Positions 16,401 to 25,246 of a stretch of 56,505 nt of DNA are shown here, piece by piece (the stretch's first letter is position 1; every line of letters begins with the position of its first letter). The stretch spans positions 2,151,845 to 2,208,349 of the forward strand of contig NZ_JH379027.1 in NCBI RefSeq assembly GCF_000235505.1. Reading direction: 5' to 3'. This DNA is from Hungatella hathewayi WAL-18680 (GTDB lineage Bacteria; Bacillota; Clostridia; Lachnospirales; Lachnospiraceae). The translations under genes and the position numbers were made by a program. The notes below the pieces were generated by a model that was not told the DNA's origin, ran no database searches, and worked only from the letters and a program-made list of their open reading frames with translations.

Positions 16401-16545
16401 GTAAAAATGCATAATTTCTGCAAAGAAATTTATGGAAAATATAAGAAAATTTAAAAAAATTTCCAAATTATTAAAAATGTGTTACAATGATTAAGCTACT
16501 AATTACGAAATCATGTTACCAAAGATAAAAGGATAGGAATTGGAT

Positions 16546-17883
16546 ATGAAAAAAGTAATCTATTTATGGATTGCCTGTATGCTTCTCCTGGGCGGATGTG
16601 CCAGATACGAGAGGGCGGACAGTCCGACCACTCCGGCTCCTGTGGTGGTGAGACGAAGCTCCGACGAAGTGCCGTTGGAGACGGAGACCACGCCGGTGGA
16701 GAGTGCGGAGGAAAGCACCGAGGAGAGTGTGGAAGCGGCGAGCGCCAAACCGGAGAAGCCGCGGGTGAAGGTGAAGGGCATTTATGTGTCCGAGTATGTG
16801 GCGGGAACACCGGATTTGATGGACGCCATTATTGAAAATATTGACAAGACGGAGATCAACGCGGTGGTCATTGACGTGAAGGACGACAATGGCCGGATTT
16901 CCTACGCCATGGATTCGCCCATGGTGACGGAGCTGGGGGCGGTGAAGAAGTTTATTCCGGACATGCCTGGACTCATGGCAAAGCTGAAGGAGCACAATAT
17001 CTATACCATTGCCAGGGTGGTGGCCTTCCGTGACCCCTATCTGGCGGAGCAGCGGCCGGATTTGAGCCTGAAACTGGCGGACGGAAGCATTTACCGGGAC
17101 AACAAGGGGCTGGCCTGGGTGAATCCTTACAAGAAGGAAGCCTGGGATTATCTGGTGGAGGTGGGGATTGAGGCCCACAAGGCCGGATTTGATGAGATTC
17201 AGTTTGACTATATCCGGTTCTCCACGGAGAAGGGGATTAACGATGTGGTCTACGAGGAAGCGGATACCCACGGGCGGACGAAGACGGAGATTATCACCGA
17301 GTTTATCGGTTACGCCTATGAGAAATTGTCGGCGGAGGGCGTGTTTGTGGCGGCGGATGTGTTTGGCGCGATTATTGGCGGCGGGCAGGATTCCGATTCG
17401 GTGGGACAGTCCTACGGAAATATGGCCAAGAGTCTGGATTATATCTGTCCCATGATTTATCCTTCCCATTACGGGGACGGCAATTTCGGGATTGAGCATC
17501 CAGATACCCAGCCCTATGACACGATTCTGGGGGCGCTGAAGAAGTCAGAGGACGATTTAAAGACCTATGAGGCTGAGGGGGAGGACCAGGCGATTGTGCG
17601 GCCCTGGCTTCAGGACTTTACGGCGTCCTACCTGGCCAATTATATCCAGTATGGGGATAAGGAGGTCCGGGCCCAGATTCAGGCGGTCTATGACGCCGGC
17701 TACGATGAGTGGCTGTTGTGGAGCGCGGCCTGCAAATATCACTGGGGCGGACTGCTGACGCCGGAGGAGGCAGAGGCGGAGGCCGCCCAGATTGCCGAGT
17801 CCCGTGCGGCAGAGCCGGAGACGGAGCCTACGCAGGAGGAGACGACGGTGCCGAGGACTTATCCGCATGCGGGGGAGGAGTAA
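16546..17883 (+). CDS. Putative glycoside hydrolase lipoprotein (DUF4015 type)
   Basis: About 445 residues. The N-terminus MKKVIYLWIACMLLLGGCAR has a lipobox (LLGGC), so the protein should be lipid-anchored outside the membrane. A Thr/Glu/Ser-rich linker runs to about residue 70. The main domain begins VKGIYVSEYVAGTPDLMDAI and contains AVVIDVKDDNGRISYAM, FDEIQFDYIRFST and the late CPMIYPSHYGDG, the pattern of the DUF4015 putative glycosidase family with a TIM-barrel fold. FDEIQFDYIRF probably carries active-site acids. The C-terminus ends in a Glu/Thr-rich tail. The start is ATG 16546, not the TTG two codons before, because of spacing to AAGGATAGGAA. Confidence 0.83.
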   Translation: MKKVIYLWIACMLLLGGCARYERADSPTTPAPVVVRRSSDEVPLETETTPVESAEESTEESVEAASAKPEKPRVKVKGIYVSEYVAGTPDLMDAIIENIDKTEINAVVIDVKDDNGRISYAMDSPMVTELGAVKKFIPDMPGLMAKLKEHNIYTIARVVAFRDPYLAEQRPDLSLKLADGSIYRDNKGLAWVNPYKKEAWDYLVEVGIEAHKAGFDEIQFDYIRFSTEKGINDVVYEEADTHGRTKTEIITEFIGYAYEKLSAEGVFVAADVFGAIIGGGQDSDSVGQSYGNMAKSLDYICPMIYPSHYGDGNFGIEHPDTQPYDTILGALKKSEDDLKTYEAEGEDQAIVRPWLQDFTASYLANYIQYGDKEVRAQIQAVYDAGYDEWLLWSAACKYHWGGLLTPEEAEAEAAQIAESRAAEPETEPTQEETTVPRTYPHAGEE

Positions 17884-17939
17884 TTTTCTGGAGGTTTGTA
17901 GTGTAGAAAATCTCGATTTTATATGGAAGATGTGGGGCG

Positions 17940-17995
17940 GTCGTGTTATAATAAACACGACTGCTTCTTGATTTCGGTGTTTTTTAAATCAAGAA
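17940..17995. repeat. Two adjacent perfect inverted repeats before the DUF1653-uvrC operon
   Basis: The first is GTCGTGTT-ATAATA-AACACGAC (17940-17961); its centre contains TATAAT (17947-17952), a possible -10. The second is TTCTTGATTT and AAATCAAGAA (17965-17974 and 17986-17995) around an 11-nt loop with a T-run. The first may be an operator over a promoter, the second a leader hairpin. They could also be tandem terminators for the upstream lipoprotein gene. Confidence 0.55.
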
Positions 17996-18044
17996 GATGC
18001 ACTGCGGACGCATATAGAAAATATAGAGCAGGAGTGAACATATC

Positions 18045-18794
18045 ATGGATAGAACACCAAGACCAGGCGAATTTTACCGCCATTTTAAAGACAAATTATA
18101 TCAGGTAGTAGCCATTGCGGAGCATTCGGAGACCGGGGAGATGCTGGTGATCTACCAGGCCCTCTACGGTGATTTCCGGACCTACGCCAGACCGCTCTCC
18201 ATGTTCAACAGCGAGGTGGACCGCCAGAAATATCCGGACGTAACACAGAAATACCGGTTTGAGCAGGTAGAATTTGTCCGCGGAGGAAACACGTTCGCGG
18301 CCCAGCCGCCAGTTCCCGGGATTCCGGCGGCGGGAACTGCATCGTGCGTCACTGAAATTCCAGTCGCCGGGTCAGGGGCCCCAGGCATTGGCGCCCAGGC
18401 CGCCCAGCCCCCCATTTCCGAAATCCCGGTCATCACCCCTCCGGCGGCCCAGACCCCGGACGAGGAGGACGCAGACGACGACTTCCAGAGCGTCAGCCTG
18501 CGGGACGACATGATAAAAGTGGTGGACACCACCCAGTCCGTGGATATCCGGGAGGACGAGGAAGCGTCCGCCCCCATAAACCCGGCTCTCCTGTCCTTCA
18601 TCGAGGCGGAGACCTATGAGGGCAGACTGGAAGCCCTGCACAACATGCGGGGCCGTGTCAGCCAGGATGACTTAGGCATTATCTATGTGGCTCTGGATAT
18701 GAAAAAAGTGGAGGGCAGCGTGGACGCCCAGTTGGACGCCGTGGAACAGATTCTGAGCATGCAGCGTCACTACGACGGCGGACATTTGAGATAG
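18045..18794 (+). CDS. DUF1653-containing protein with long acidic tail
   Basis: A 249-residue protein. Residues 1-75 are a DUF1653 domain: PRPGEFYRHFKDKLYQV, VIYQALYGDFRTYARPLSMF and YRFEQVEF are its conserved core. The function of DUF1653 is not established. The middle (about 85-150) is a low-complexity Pro/Ala/Gly segment, followed by a very acidic patch (TPDEEDADDDF) and a C-terminal helical domain (about 180-249; SFIEAETYEGRLEALHNM). The tail beyond DUF1653 is longer than the usual family size. No signal peptide; cytoplasmic. uvrC follows after 53 bp and is probably cotranscribed. Confidence 0.85.
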   Translation: MDRTPRPGEFYRHFKDKLYQVVAIAEHSETGEMLVIYQALYGDFRTYARPLSMFNSEVDRQKYPDVTQKYRFEQVEFVRGGNTFAAQPPVPGIPAAGTASCVTEIPVAGSGAPGIGAQAAQPPISEIPVITPPAAQTPDEEDADDDFQSVSLRDDMIKVVDTTQSVDIREDEEASAPINPALLSFIEAETYEGRLEALHNMRGRVSQDDLGIIYVALDMKKVEGSVDAQLDAVEQILSMQRHYDGGHLR

Positions 18795-18847
18795 CCGGGA
18801 CTTAAGACCGGACAGACATTATAGACAGACGGAGGATAGAAATTCAG

Positions 18848-20719
18848 ATGGAAGACAAGCCCGTGTTTGATATCGAGGAAGAATTAAAGAAACTGCCGGC
18901 CCAGCCAGGCGTCTACATCATGCATGACAAAAAGGACGAAATCATCTACGTGGGCAAGGCCATCAGCCTGAAAAACCGGGTGCGCCAGTATTTCCAGAGC
19001 AGCCGGAACAAGACGGCGAAGATTGAGCAGATGGTATCCAGAATCGCCCGGTTCGAGTACATTATCACCGACTCGGAGCTGGAAGCTTTGGTGCTGGAGT
19101 GCAACTTAATCAAGGAGCACCGCCCCCGCTACAACACTATGTTGAAGGATGACAAAGGTTATCCCTACATCAAGGTGACGGTATCGGAGGATTTCCCCAG
19201 AGTGCTGTTCGCCAGAACCATGAAGAAGGATAAAAACAAATATTTCGGCCCCTACACCAGCGCGGGAGCGGTGAAGGACACCATAGATTTGATACACAAG
19301 CTGTACAAAATCAGAACCTGCAACCGGAATCTCCCCAAGGATATCGGCAAGGACCGCCCCTGCTTAAACTACCATATCAAGCAGTGCGACGCCCCCTGCC
19401 AGGGTTACATCAACAAGGAGGATTACTGGAAATCCGTCAACCAGGCGCTGGAATTCCTAAACGGCCAGTACGGCAATGTGCTGAAGGTGTTGGAGAAGAA
19501 AATGCAGGACGCCTCCGACGAGCTGGACTTTGAGAAGGCCATCGAGTACCGGGAACTTCTCACCAGCGTGAAGAAGGTGGCCCAGAAGCAGAAGATTACC
19601 AGCAGCAGTATGGAGGACCGGGATATCATTGCCATGGCCAGAGATGAGTCGGACGCGGTGGTGCAGGTGTTCTTCGTGAGGGAAGGAAAGCTCATCGGCC
19701 GGGATCATTTTCATGTGAATATTGCAACGGCGGAGGATGAGAAGCAGATTCTTACCAGTTTTGTGAAGCAGTTTTATGCCGGGACGCCTTTTGTGCCACG
19801 GGAGCTTTGGGTGCAGACGGAACTGGAGGACGCGGAGGTGATCAGCCAGTGGCTGGAGACCAAGCGGGGCCAGAAGGTGAAGATTGTGGTGCCACAGAAG
19901 GGCCAGAAGGAGCGGCTGGTGGAGCTGGCCCAGAGAAACGCGGCCCTGGTGTTGTCCCAGGACAAGGAGAAGATCAAGCGGGAGGAGCTTCGCACCATCG
20001 GCGCCATGAACCAGATCGGGGAGCTGATCGGGGTGGAGGGCATCCGCCGGATCGAGGCGTTCGATATCTCCAACACCAGCGGTTTCGAGTCCGTGGGCTC
20101 CATGATTGTCTACGAGGACGGGAAGCCGAAGCGGAACGATTATCGGAAGTTTAAGATCAAATGGGTGAAGGGCGCCAACGATTACGCCTCCATGCGGGAG
20201 GTGTTGACGAGACGGTTCACCCACGGACTCAATGAGGCCAGCCAGCTGAAGGAAAAGGGCGTGGATGAGGCCTACGGCAGCTTCACCCGGTTCCCGGACT
20301 TAATCATGATGGACGGCGGCCGGGGCCAGGTGAATATCGCGCTGGAGGTGCTGGAGGAATTGAAGCTGGACATCCCGGTCTGCGGTATGGTGAAGGATGA
20401 CAACCACCGGACGAGGGGACTCTACTACAACAATGTGGAGGTGCCCATCGACAAGCACTCGGAAGGGTTCCGGCTCATCACCAGAATCCAGGACGAGGCC
20501 CACCGGTTCGCCATCGAGTACCACCGGGCGCTGCGGGGCAAGGGACAGGTGAAATCCATTCTGGACGACATCCCGGACATCGGCCCCACGAGAAGAAAGG
20601 CGCTGATGCGCCAGTTTAAGGCCATCGAGGCGGTGAAGGACGCCACTGTCGAGGAGCTGGAGAGCGCGCCGGGGATGAACCGGAAGGCGGCGGAGAGTGT
20701 ATACAATTTCTTTCATTAA
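18848..20719 (+). CDS. uvrC: Excinuclease ABC subunit C
   Basis: A 623-residue nucleotide excision repair nuclease that makes both incisions around a lesion together with UvrA and UvrB. Domains: N-terminal GIY-YIG nuclease (about 14-95; [20 protein letters not shown]), UVR motif (about 200-235; [15 protein letters not shown]), the RNase H-like C-terminal nuclease ([19 protein letters not shown] and the [10 protein letters not shown] segment with its Asp residues), and C-terminal helix-hairpin-helix repeats ([29 protein letters not shown]). Length and motif order are normal. Confidence 0.97.
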   Translation: MEDKPVFDIEEELKKLPAQPGVYIMHDKKDEIIYVGKAISLKNRVRQYFQSSRNKTAKIEQMVSRIARFEYIITDSELEALVLECNLIKEHRPRYNTMLKDDKGYPYIKVTVSEDFPRVLFARTMKKDKNKYFGPYTSAGAVKDTIDLIHKLYKIRTCNRNLPKDIGKDRPCLNYHIKQCDAPCQGYINKEDYWKSVNQALEFLNGQYGNVLKVLEKKMQDASDELDFEKAIEYRELLTSVKKVAQKQKITSSSMEDRDIIAMARDESDAVVQVFFVREGKLIGRDHFHVNIATAEDEKQILTSFVKQFYAGTPFVPRELWVQTELEDAEVISQWLETKRGQKVKIVVPQKGQKERLVELAQRNAALVLSQDKEKIKREELRTIGAMNQIGELIGVEGIRRIEAFDISNTSGFESVGSMIVYEDGKPKRNDYRKFKIKWVKGANDYASMREVLTRRFTHGLNEASQLKEKGVDEAYGSFTRFPDLIMMDGGRGQVNIALEVLEELKLDIPVCGMVKDDNHRTRGLYYNNVEVPIDKHSEGFRLITRIQDEAHRFAIEYHRALRGKGQVKSILDDIPDIGPTRRKALMRQFKAIEAVKDATVEELESAPGMNRKAAESVYNFFH

Positions 20720-20724
20720 AAACG

Positions 20725-20800
20725 TTTATTAAGAACATTCATTGGGAACAGACAGGGCAGGGGGAAACATCCTCTTGTCCTGTTTCACGTCCCGATGGAG
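20725..20800 (+). terminator. Possible terminator after uvrC
   Basis: ACAGGGCAGGGG pairs with CCTCTTGTCCTGT using G-U pairs, but the following sequence (TTCACGTCCCG) has no T-run. It may be a weak terminator or simply leader structure. Confidence 0.3.
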
Positions 20801-20877
20801 ACTGCATTTCCGGGAAAATGACGAAAATTCCCATCATTTCCCTCCCATACTTGGGCGCCGCCGGCAGGAAAAGTGTG

Positions 20878-20906
20878 GTGACAACCGCCCCAAGATGTGA
20901 TAACAT
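20878..20906 (+). promoter_or_regulatory. Promoter of the hprK operon
   Basis: GTGACA (20878-20883), a 17-bp spacer and TAACAT (20901-20906), about 42 bp before the hprK ATG at 20949. Confidence 0.55.
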
Positions 20907-20948
20907 GAAAGGTAGATTTAAGATACGTGAAAAAAAGGAGAGATTGTC

Positions 20949-21884
20949 ATGTATGGCGTAACCATTGAAGAATTAATTGAGAAGATGAATCTGAAGAATG
21001 TTACCCCCGAAATTGATGTGGAGAAAGCGGTTTTGACCCACCCGGACGTGAACCGTCCCGCACTCCAGCTGGCCGGCTTTTTCGACCATTTTGACAAGGA
21101 GCGTGTGCAGATTATCGGGTATGTGGAGCAGGCTTATATCAACAACTTAAGCCAGGAGCAGAGACGGACGGTCTACGACAAACTGCTGGCGGAGAAGATT
21201 CCCTGCCTGGTGTACAGCCGGGGCCAGATGCCGGACGAGGATATGCTGGAGCTGTGCAACCACTACGACGTGCCCTGTCTCGTCTCGGACAAGACCACCT
21301 CGGATTTGATGGCGGAGGTGATCCGCTGGCTGAAGGTGAAGCTGGCTCCCTGCATCAGCATTCACGGCGTATTGGTGGATGTATTTGGCGAGGGCGTGCT
21401 GATTATGGGTGAGAGCGGCATCGGCAAGAGCGAGGCGGCTCTGGAGTTAATCAAGCGTGGACACCGTCTGGTGACCGATGACGTGGTGGAGATCCGCAAG
21501 GTCAGCGACGAGACCCTGATTGGAAGCGCGCCGGATATCACCAAGCATTTTATCGAACTGCGGGGCATCGGCATTATCGATGTGAAGACCCTGTTCGGTG
21601 TGGAGAGCGTGAAGGACACCCAGGCCATCGACATGGTCATCAAGCTGGAGGACTGGAACCGGGATAAGGAGTACGACAGACTGGGACTGGAAGACCAGTA
21701 CACGGAATTCCTTGGCAATAAAGTCGTATGCCATTCCATCCCCATCCGTCCGGGCAGAAACTTAGCGATTATCGTGGAGTCCGCGGCTGTCAACTACCGC
21801 CAGAAGAAGATGGGCTACAACGCGGCTCAGGAACTGTACAAACGTGTCCAGGCCAACTTGAACAAGAAGAGCGATTTGGATTAA
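20949..21884 (+). CDS. hprK: HPr kinase/phosphorylase
   Basis: A 311-residue bifunctional enzyme that phosphorylates Ser46 of HPr and Crh in response to fructose 1,6-bisphosphate and removes the phosphate when Pi is high. Seen: the N-terminal half with HPDVNRPALQLAGFFDHF, the Walker A motif GESGIGKSE near residues 154-162, the following RGHRLVTDDVVEI, and the HprK signature ELRGIGIIDVKTLFG. A Glu/Lys-rich C-terminal helix ends the protein. Length is normal. It lies at the head of hprK-murB-rapZ-whiA-crh-like, so enzyme and candidate substrate are in the same cluster. Confidence 0.97.
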   Translation: MYGVTIEELIEKMNLKNVTPEIDVEKAVLTHPDVNRPALQLAGFFDHFDKERVQIIGYVEQAYINNLSQEQRRTVYDKLLAEKIPCLVYSRGQMPDEDMLELCNHYDVPCLVSDKTTSDLMAEVIRWLKVKLAPCISIHGVLVDVFGEGVLIMGESGIGKSEAALELIKRGHRLVTDDVVEIRKVSDETLIGSAPDITKHFIELRGIGIIDVKTLFGVESVKDTQAIDMVIKLEDWNRDKEYDRLGLEDQYTEFLGNKVVCHSIPIRPGRNLAIIVESAAVNYRQKKMGYNAAQELYKRVQANLNKKSDLD

Positions 21885-21892
21885 GAAAAAGT

Positions 21893-21925
21893 TTTCTGCC
21901 GGAATCAGACAAGTTTCCGGCAGAA
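21893..21925 (+). repeat. Perfect hairpin between hprK and murB
   Basis: TTCTGCCGGAA and TTCCGGCAGAA form an 11-bp stem with a 10-nt loop a few bases after hprK. No T-run follows on the + strand, so it looks like an mRNA-stabilising or processing hairpin rather than a terminator. Confidence 0.65.
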
Positions 21926-21986
21926 GTGGAATATGATTCCATATGGAAGTAAAAAAGATAAGAATTACAAAGACAGAGGTGGATAC

Positions 21987-22898
21987 ATGGCAGAGTTTCT
22001 CGAACAATTAGGCAGACTACTGGAGGAAGCGTCCGTGAAAACGGATGAACGGATGGCCAACCACACCACATTCCGCATCGGCGGCCCAGCCGATTACTAC
22101 GTGACTCCAAAGAACGTCGGGGAACTGAGTGCCGTGGTGCAGTTGTGCAGACAGGAGCAAATGCCCTATTATGTGGTAGGAAATGGGAGCAATCTTCTGG
22201 TCAGCGACAGCGGCTACCGGGGTGTGATTATCGCCATGACGGACAGTCTGGGGTCGTGTCAGATTGATGGAACCAGGGTGACGGCGGGAGCGGGAATCCG
22301 GCTCTACCGTCTGGCCAAAAAGATAGAGGAGGCGTCCCTTACCGGCTTTGAGTTCGCGGCGGGGATTCCCGGAACCCTGGGCGGCGCCCTGGTGATGAAT
22401 GCCGGGGCCTACGGCTCGGAGATGAAGAATATTTTAACATCCGCCGACGTACTGGACAGGGACAGACGAATACTCACCCTGACAGCGGAGGAACTGGAGC
22501 TTGGCTACCGCCACAGCTGCATTCCGGAAAAGGGTTATCTGGTGCTTTCCGGCACCTTTGAACTGAGTCACGGGGAACCGGCGAACATCCGGGAGACCAT
22601 GGAGGAACTGTCCCGCAGAAGGCGGGAGAAGCAGCCCCTGGAATACCCCAGCGCCGGAAGCACCTTCAAGCGCCCGGAGGGACATTTCGCAGGAAAATTA
22701 ATCGAGGAGGCCGGACTTCGCGGCTTTAGCGTTGGCGGCGCCCAGGTGGCGGAGAAGCACTGCGGCTTCGTCATCAACCGGGACCATGCCACCGCCTCCG
22801 ATGTGAGAAACCTGTGCCGGGAAGTGGCAAAACGGGTGAAAGAACACTCCGGGGTGGACCTGGAGATGGAAGTGAAGATATTGGGGGACATAGAATAG
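21987..22898 (+). CDS. murB: UDP-N-acetylenolpyruvoylglucosamine reductase
   Basis: About 303 residues; reduces UDP-GlcNAc-enolpyruvate to UDP-MurNAc with NADPH and FAD in the cytoplasm. Seen: TTFRIGGPADYYV, the FAD-binding VVGNGSNLLVSD, GFEFAAGIPGTLGGALVMNAGAYG, YRHSCIPEKGYLVLSG with the catalytic region, PSAGSTFKRPEG with the catalytic Ser, and the C-terminal CGFVINRDHATASDV. This is the type II (Gram-positive) MurB pattern. ATG 21987 follows AGAGGTGG; the in-frame ATG at 21933 has no ribosome binding site and encodes no family residues. Confidence 0.96.
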   Translation: MAEFLEQLGRLLEEASVKTDERMANHTTFRIGGPADYYVTPKNVGELSAVVQLCRQEQMPYYVVGNGSNLLVSDSGYRGVIIAMTDSLGSCQIDGTRVTAGAGIRLYRLAKKIEEASLTGFEFAAGIPGTLGGALVMNAGAYGSEMKNILTSADVLDRDRRILTLTAEELELGYRHSCIPEKGYLVLSGTFELSHGEPANIRETMEELSRRRREKQPLEYPSAGSTFKRPEGHFAGKLIEEAGLRGFSVGGAQVAEKHCGFVINRDHATASDVRNLCREVAKRVKEHSGVDLEMEVKILGDIE

Positions 22899-22987
22899 AA
22901 AGTCTGTCAAGGCCACACAATCGCATTTGCGGCCACAAACAGACCAACAACACGGTACAAGACAGAAAAAACGGGAGGCAACAGAGT

Positions 22988-23890
22988 ATGAGACTGGTCA
23001 TAGTGACGGGAATGTCGGGAGCCGGCAAGACCATCGCGCTGAAAATGCTGGAGGATATGGGATTTTACTGTGTCGACAACCTTCCCATTCCGCTGATTGA
23101 AAAATTTGCAGAATTATCCCTCCGGGGCCAGAACAGCTTCAAGCAGGTGGCTCTGGGCATCGATATCCGAAGCGGGGAGGAATTATCCCAGCTGGACAGT
23201 ATCCTTACCGAGTGGAATGCAGGCCAGCCGGGCGCCGGCGGCGGACGATACCCATACCAGATCCTGTTTCTGGACGCCAGCGACGCGGTGTTAATCAAGC
23301 GTTACAAGGAGACCAGGCGGAGCCATCCCCTGGCGGGTGTGGGCCGGATTGACCAGGGCATCGTGAAGGAGCGGGAGAAGCTGGAATTCTTAAAGCAGAG
23401 GGCCGATTTCATCATCGACACCAGCCAGCTGCTGACCAAGGAACTGCGCCAGGAACTGGAGAAAATCTTTGTGGAGAACCACTCCTACTACAATCTCTTT
23501 GTCACCGTGCTGTCCTTCGGTTTCAAATACGGAATCCCGGCGGACGCCGACCTGGTGTTCGACGTGCGTTTCCTGCCAAACCCCTATTACATCGAGGATT
23601 TGAGACCCAGGACCGGGGAGACGAAGGAGGTGCAGGACTTCGTCATGCAGGGGGACACGGGAACCAGATTCTTAGAGAAACTGGGAAGCCTGCTGGATTT
23701 CTTGATCCCCAACTACGTGCTGGAGGGCAAAAACCAGCTGGTCATCGCCATCGGCTGCACCGGCGGCAAGCACCGCTCCGTCACCATCGCAGGTGCGGTC
23801 TACGAGCATTTGAAGACCCAGCAGGAACTGGGCGTCAAGCTGGAGCACCGGGATATTGACAGGGACAACAAAATAAAAGCAAGAACCTGA
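22988..23890 (+). CDS. rapZ: RNase adapter/nucleotide-binding protein RapZ (YvcJ)
   Basis: A 300-residue ATP/GTP-binding protein. Walker A is GMSGAGKT (residues 8-15) followed by MLEDMGFYCVDNLPIPLI, and the family-specific later motifs are RRSHPLAGVGRI, SFGFKYGIPADADLVFDVRF, RFLPNPYYIEDLRP and AIGCTGGKHRSV. In enterobacteria RapZ controls glmS sRNA decay; in B. subtilis YvcJ affects competence. The role in Clostridia is not established. ATG 22988 has GGGAGG 9 bp upstream. whiA follows after 10 bp. The usual neighbour yvcK (mgfK), often between rapZ and whiA, is absent here. Confidence 0.95.
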   Translation: MRLVIVTGMSGAGKTIALKMLEDMGFYCVDNLPIPLIEKFAELSLRGQNSFKQVALGIDIRSGEELSQLDSILTEWNAGQPGAGGGRYPYQILFLDASDAVLIKRYKETRRSHPLAGVGRIDQGIVKEREKLEFLKQRADFIIDTSQLLTKELRQELEKIFVENHSYYNLFVTVLSFGFKYGIPADADLVFDVRFLPNPYYIEDLRPRTGETKEVQDFVMQGDTGTRFLEKLGSLLDFLIPNYVLEGKNQLVIAIGCTGGKHRSVTIAGAVYEHLKTQQELGVKLEHRDIDRDNKIKART

Positions 23891-23900
23891 GGTGGGATGA

Positions 23901-24908
23901 ATGTCATTTTCTTCCAAAGTAAAGGAGGAGCTGTCGCGGCAGTTAAGCCCCGCGAGGCACTGCCAGATAGCGGAAATCGCCGCGATTATCAGCCTGTGCG
24001 GCAAGATACTCATCAATGAAGAGGACGAGTATTGTATTAAAATCCATACAGAAAATGTGGCAGTTGCAAGAAAGTACTTTACATTATTGAAAAAAACATT
24101 TAATATAAATAGTGATGTCTCCATACGGAGAAACGCATATCTGAAGAAAACCCGCACTTACTCCGTTATCATACAGGAGGACGGGCAGGCCAGAAATGTG
24201 TTGAAAGCCTGCAAACTGCTGGACGAATGTGGGGAGATTGGCGAGAATCTGAGTGTGGTGAAGAATCTGGTGATCCAGAATCCCTGCTGCCGGCGGGCAT
24301 TTATCCGCGGAGCATTTCTGGCGGCCGGTTCCATCAGCGCGCCGGAGAAGTTCTACCATTTTGAGATTGTCTGCACCACGCAGGCGAAGGCAGAGCAGTT
24401 GAAGAACATTATTGCCACCTTTGATATGGATGCCAAGATAGTGATGCGAAAGAAGTATTATGTGGTATACATCAAAGAGGGCGACCAGATTGTAGACATT
24501 CTGAATGTGATGGAAGCGCCTGTGGCCCTGATGGAGTTTGAGAATATCCGGATTGTGAAGGATATGCGAAACAGTGTCAACCGTCAGGTAAACTGTGAGA
24601 CGGCCAACATTAACAAAACGGTATCCGCTGCTGTAAAGCAGATAGAAGATATAACCTATATAAGGGACACTATCGGTTTTGATGGTCTTCCTGAGAATCT
24701 GCTGGAAGCTGCGAAGGCAAGGCTGGAGAAGCCGGAGGCAACGCTGAAGGAGCTGGGAGAGTTATTTGACCCGCCGGTGGGCAAATCAGGAGTGAATCAT
24801 CGACTGAGAAAGCTGAGTATCCTGGCAGAAGAACACCGGGAGAAATGCGGGACGTCGGAGCGGCAAGAAACCGCTCACAGGAATGAGGAGGAGAATTATG
24901 GCAAGTAA
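23901..24908 (+). CDS. whiA: DNA-binding protein WhiA
   Basis: A 335-residue WhiA/YvcL protein. It starts MSFSSKVKEELSRQL, the N-terminal LAGLIDADG-homing-endonuclease-like domain contains RRAFIRGAFLAAGSIS, and the C-terminal HTH includes the late motif GELFDPPVGKSGVNHRLRKL. In actinobacteria WhiA is a sporulation regulator; in Firmicutes it influences cell division and chromosome segregation. A short Glu/Asn-rich tail (about 310-335) is unusual compared with B. subtilis. Its stop lies 11 bp inside the following gene, so the two are coupled. Confidence 0.95.
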   Translation: MSFSSKVKEELSRQLSPARHCQIAEIAAIISLCGKILINEEDEYCIKIHTENVAVARKYFTLLKKTFNINSDVSIRRNAYLKKTRTYSVIIQEDGQARNVLKACKLLDECGEIGENLSVVKNLVIQNPCCRRAFIRGAFLAAGSISAPEKFYHFEIVCTTQAKAEQLKNIIATFDMDAKIVMRKKYYVVYIKEGDQIVDILNVMEAPVALMEFENIRIVKDMRNSVNRQVNCETANINKTVSAAVKQIEDITYIRDTIGFDGLPENLLEAAKARLEKPEATLKELGELFDPPVGKSGVNHRLRKLSILAEEHREKCGTSERQETAHRNEEENYGK

Positions 24909-25152
24909 GAGTGTAACCGTTGAACTGGAGACAGGTTTGGAAGCCAGACCGGTGGCAATGCTGGTACAGGTGGCAAGCCAGTTTGAGAGCAACATTTATT
25001 TAGAGTGTGGCGACAAGAGAGTCAATGCCAAGAGTATCATGGGCATGATGACCCTGGCCCTCTGCCCGGGTGAGCAGGTCAATCTGATTGCGGAAGGCGC
25101 AGATGAGATGGCTGCTGTCGAGAAAATAGAATCTTATTTACAGGGAAAATAA
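24898..25152 (+). CDS. HPr-like protein lacking the catalytic His (Crh-type)
   Basis: An 84-residue HPr-fold protein. In HPr the motif GLHARPA carries His15, which receives phosphate from enzyme I. Here the residues are TGLEARPVAM, with Glu at position 15, so PTS phosphotransfer should be impossible. Ser46 is kept in NAKSIMGMM, the site modified by HprK. B. subtilis Crh is likewise His15-less (Gln15), follows whiA, and acts only in CcpA-dependent catabolite control; this gene has the same position. The name Crh is therefore inferred by synteny and residue logic, not sequence identity. GGAGGAGAATT precedes ATG 24898, and the gene overlaps whiA by 11 bp. Confidence 0.88.
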   Translation: MASKSVTVELETGLEARPVAMLVQVASQFESNIYLECGDKRVNAKSIMGMMTLALCPGEQVNLIAEGADEMAAVEKIESYLQGK

Positions 25153-25159
25153 TCTGTAA

Positions 25160-25228
25160 TGCGAAAAGAGGGCTGCTGCGGCATCACTGGTTATCAGTGG
25201 CGCCGAAGGGCCCTCTTTTGTGTTTTAA
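25160..25228 (+). terminator. Terminator after the Crh-like gene
   Basis: AAAAGAGGGC and GGCCCTCTTTT enclose an inner stem (CGGC...CACTG with CAGTG...GCCG), giving a long bulged hairpin that ends in TTTTGTGTTTT. Confidence 0.8.
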
Positions 25229-25246
25229 GTTGGAGGACAAAAGAGC

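Noticed and set aside
20725-20948. Small gene between uvrC and hprK
   Set aside because: No frame has both a start with ribosome binding site and more than about 30 codons; the region is explained by hairpin and promoter.
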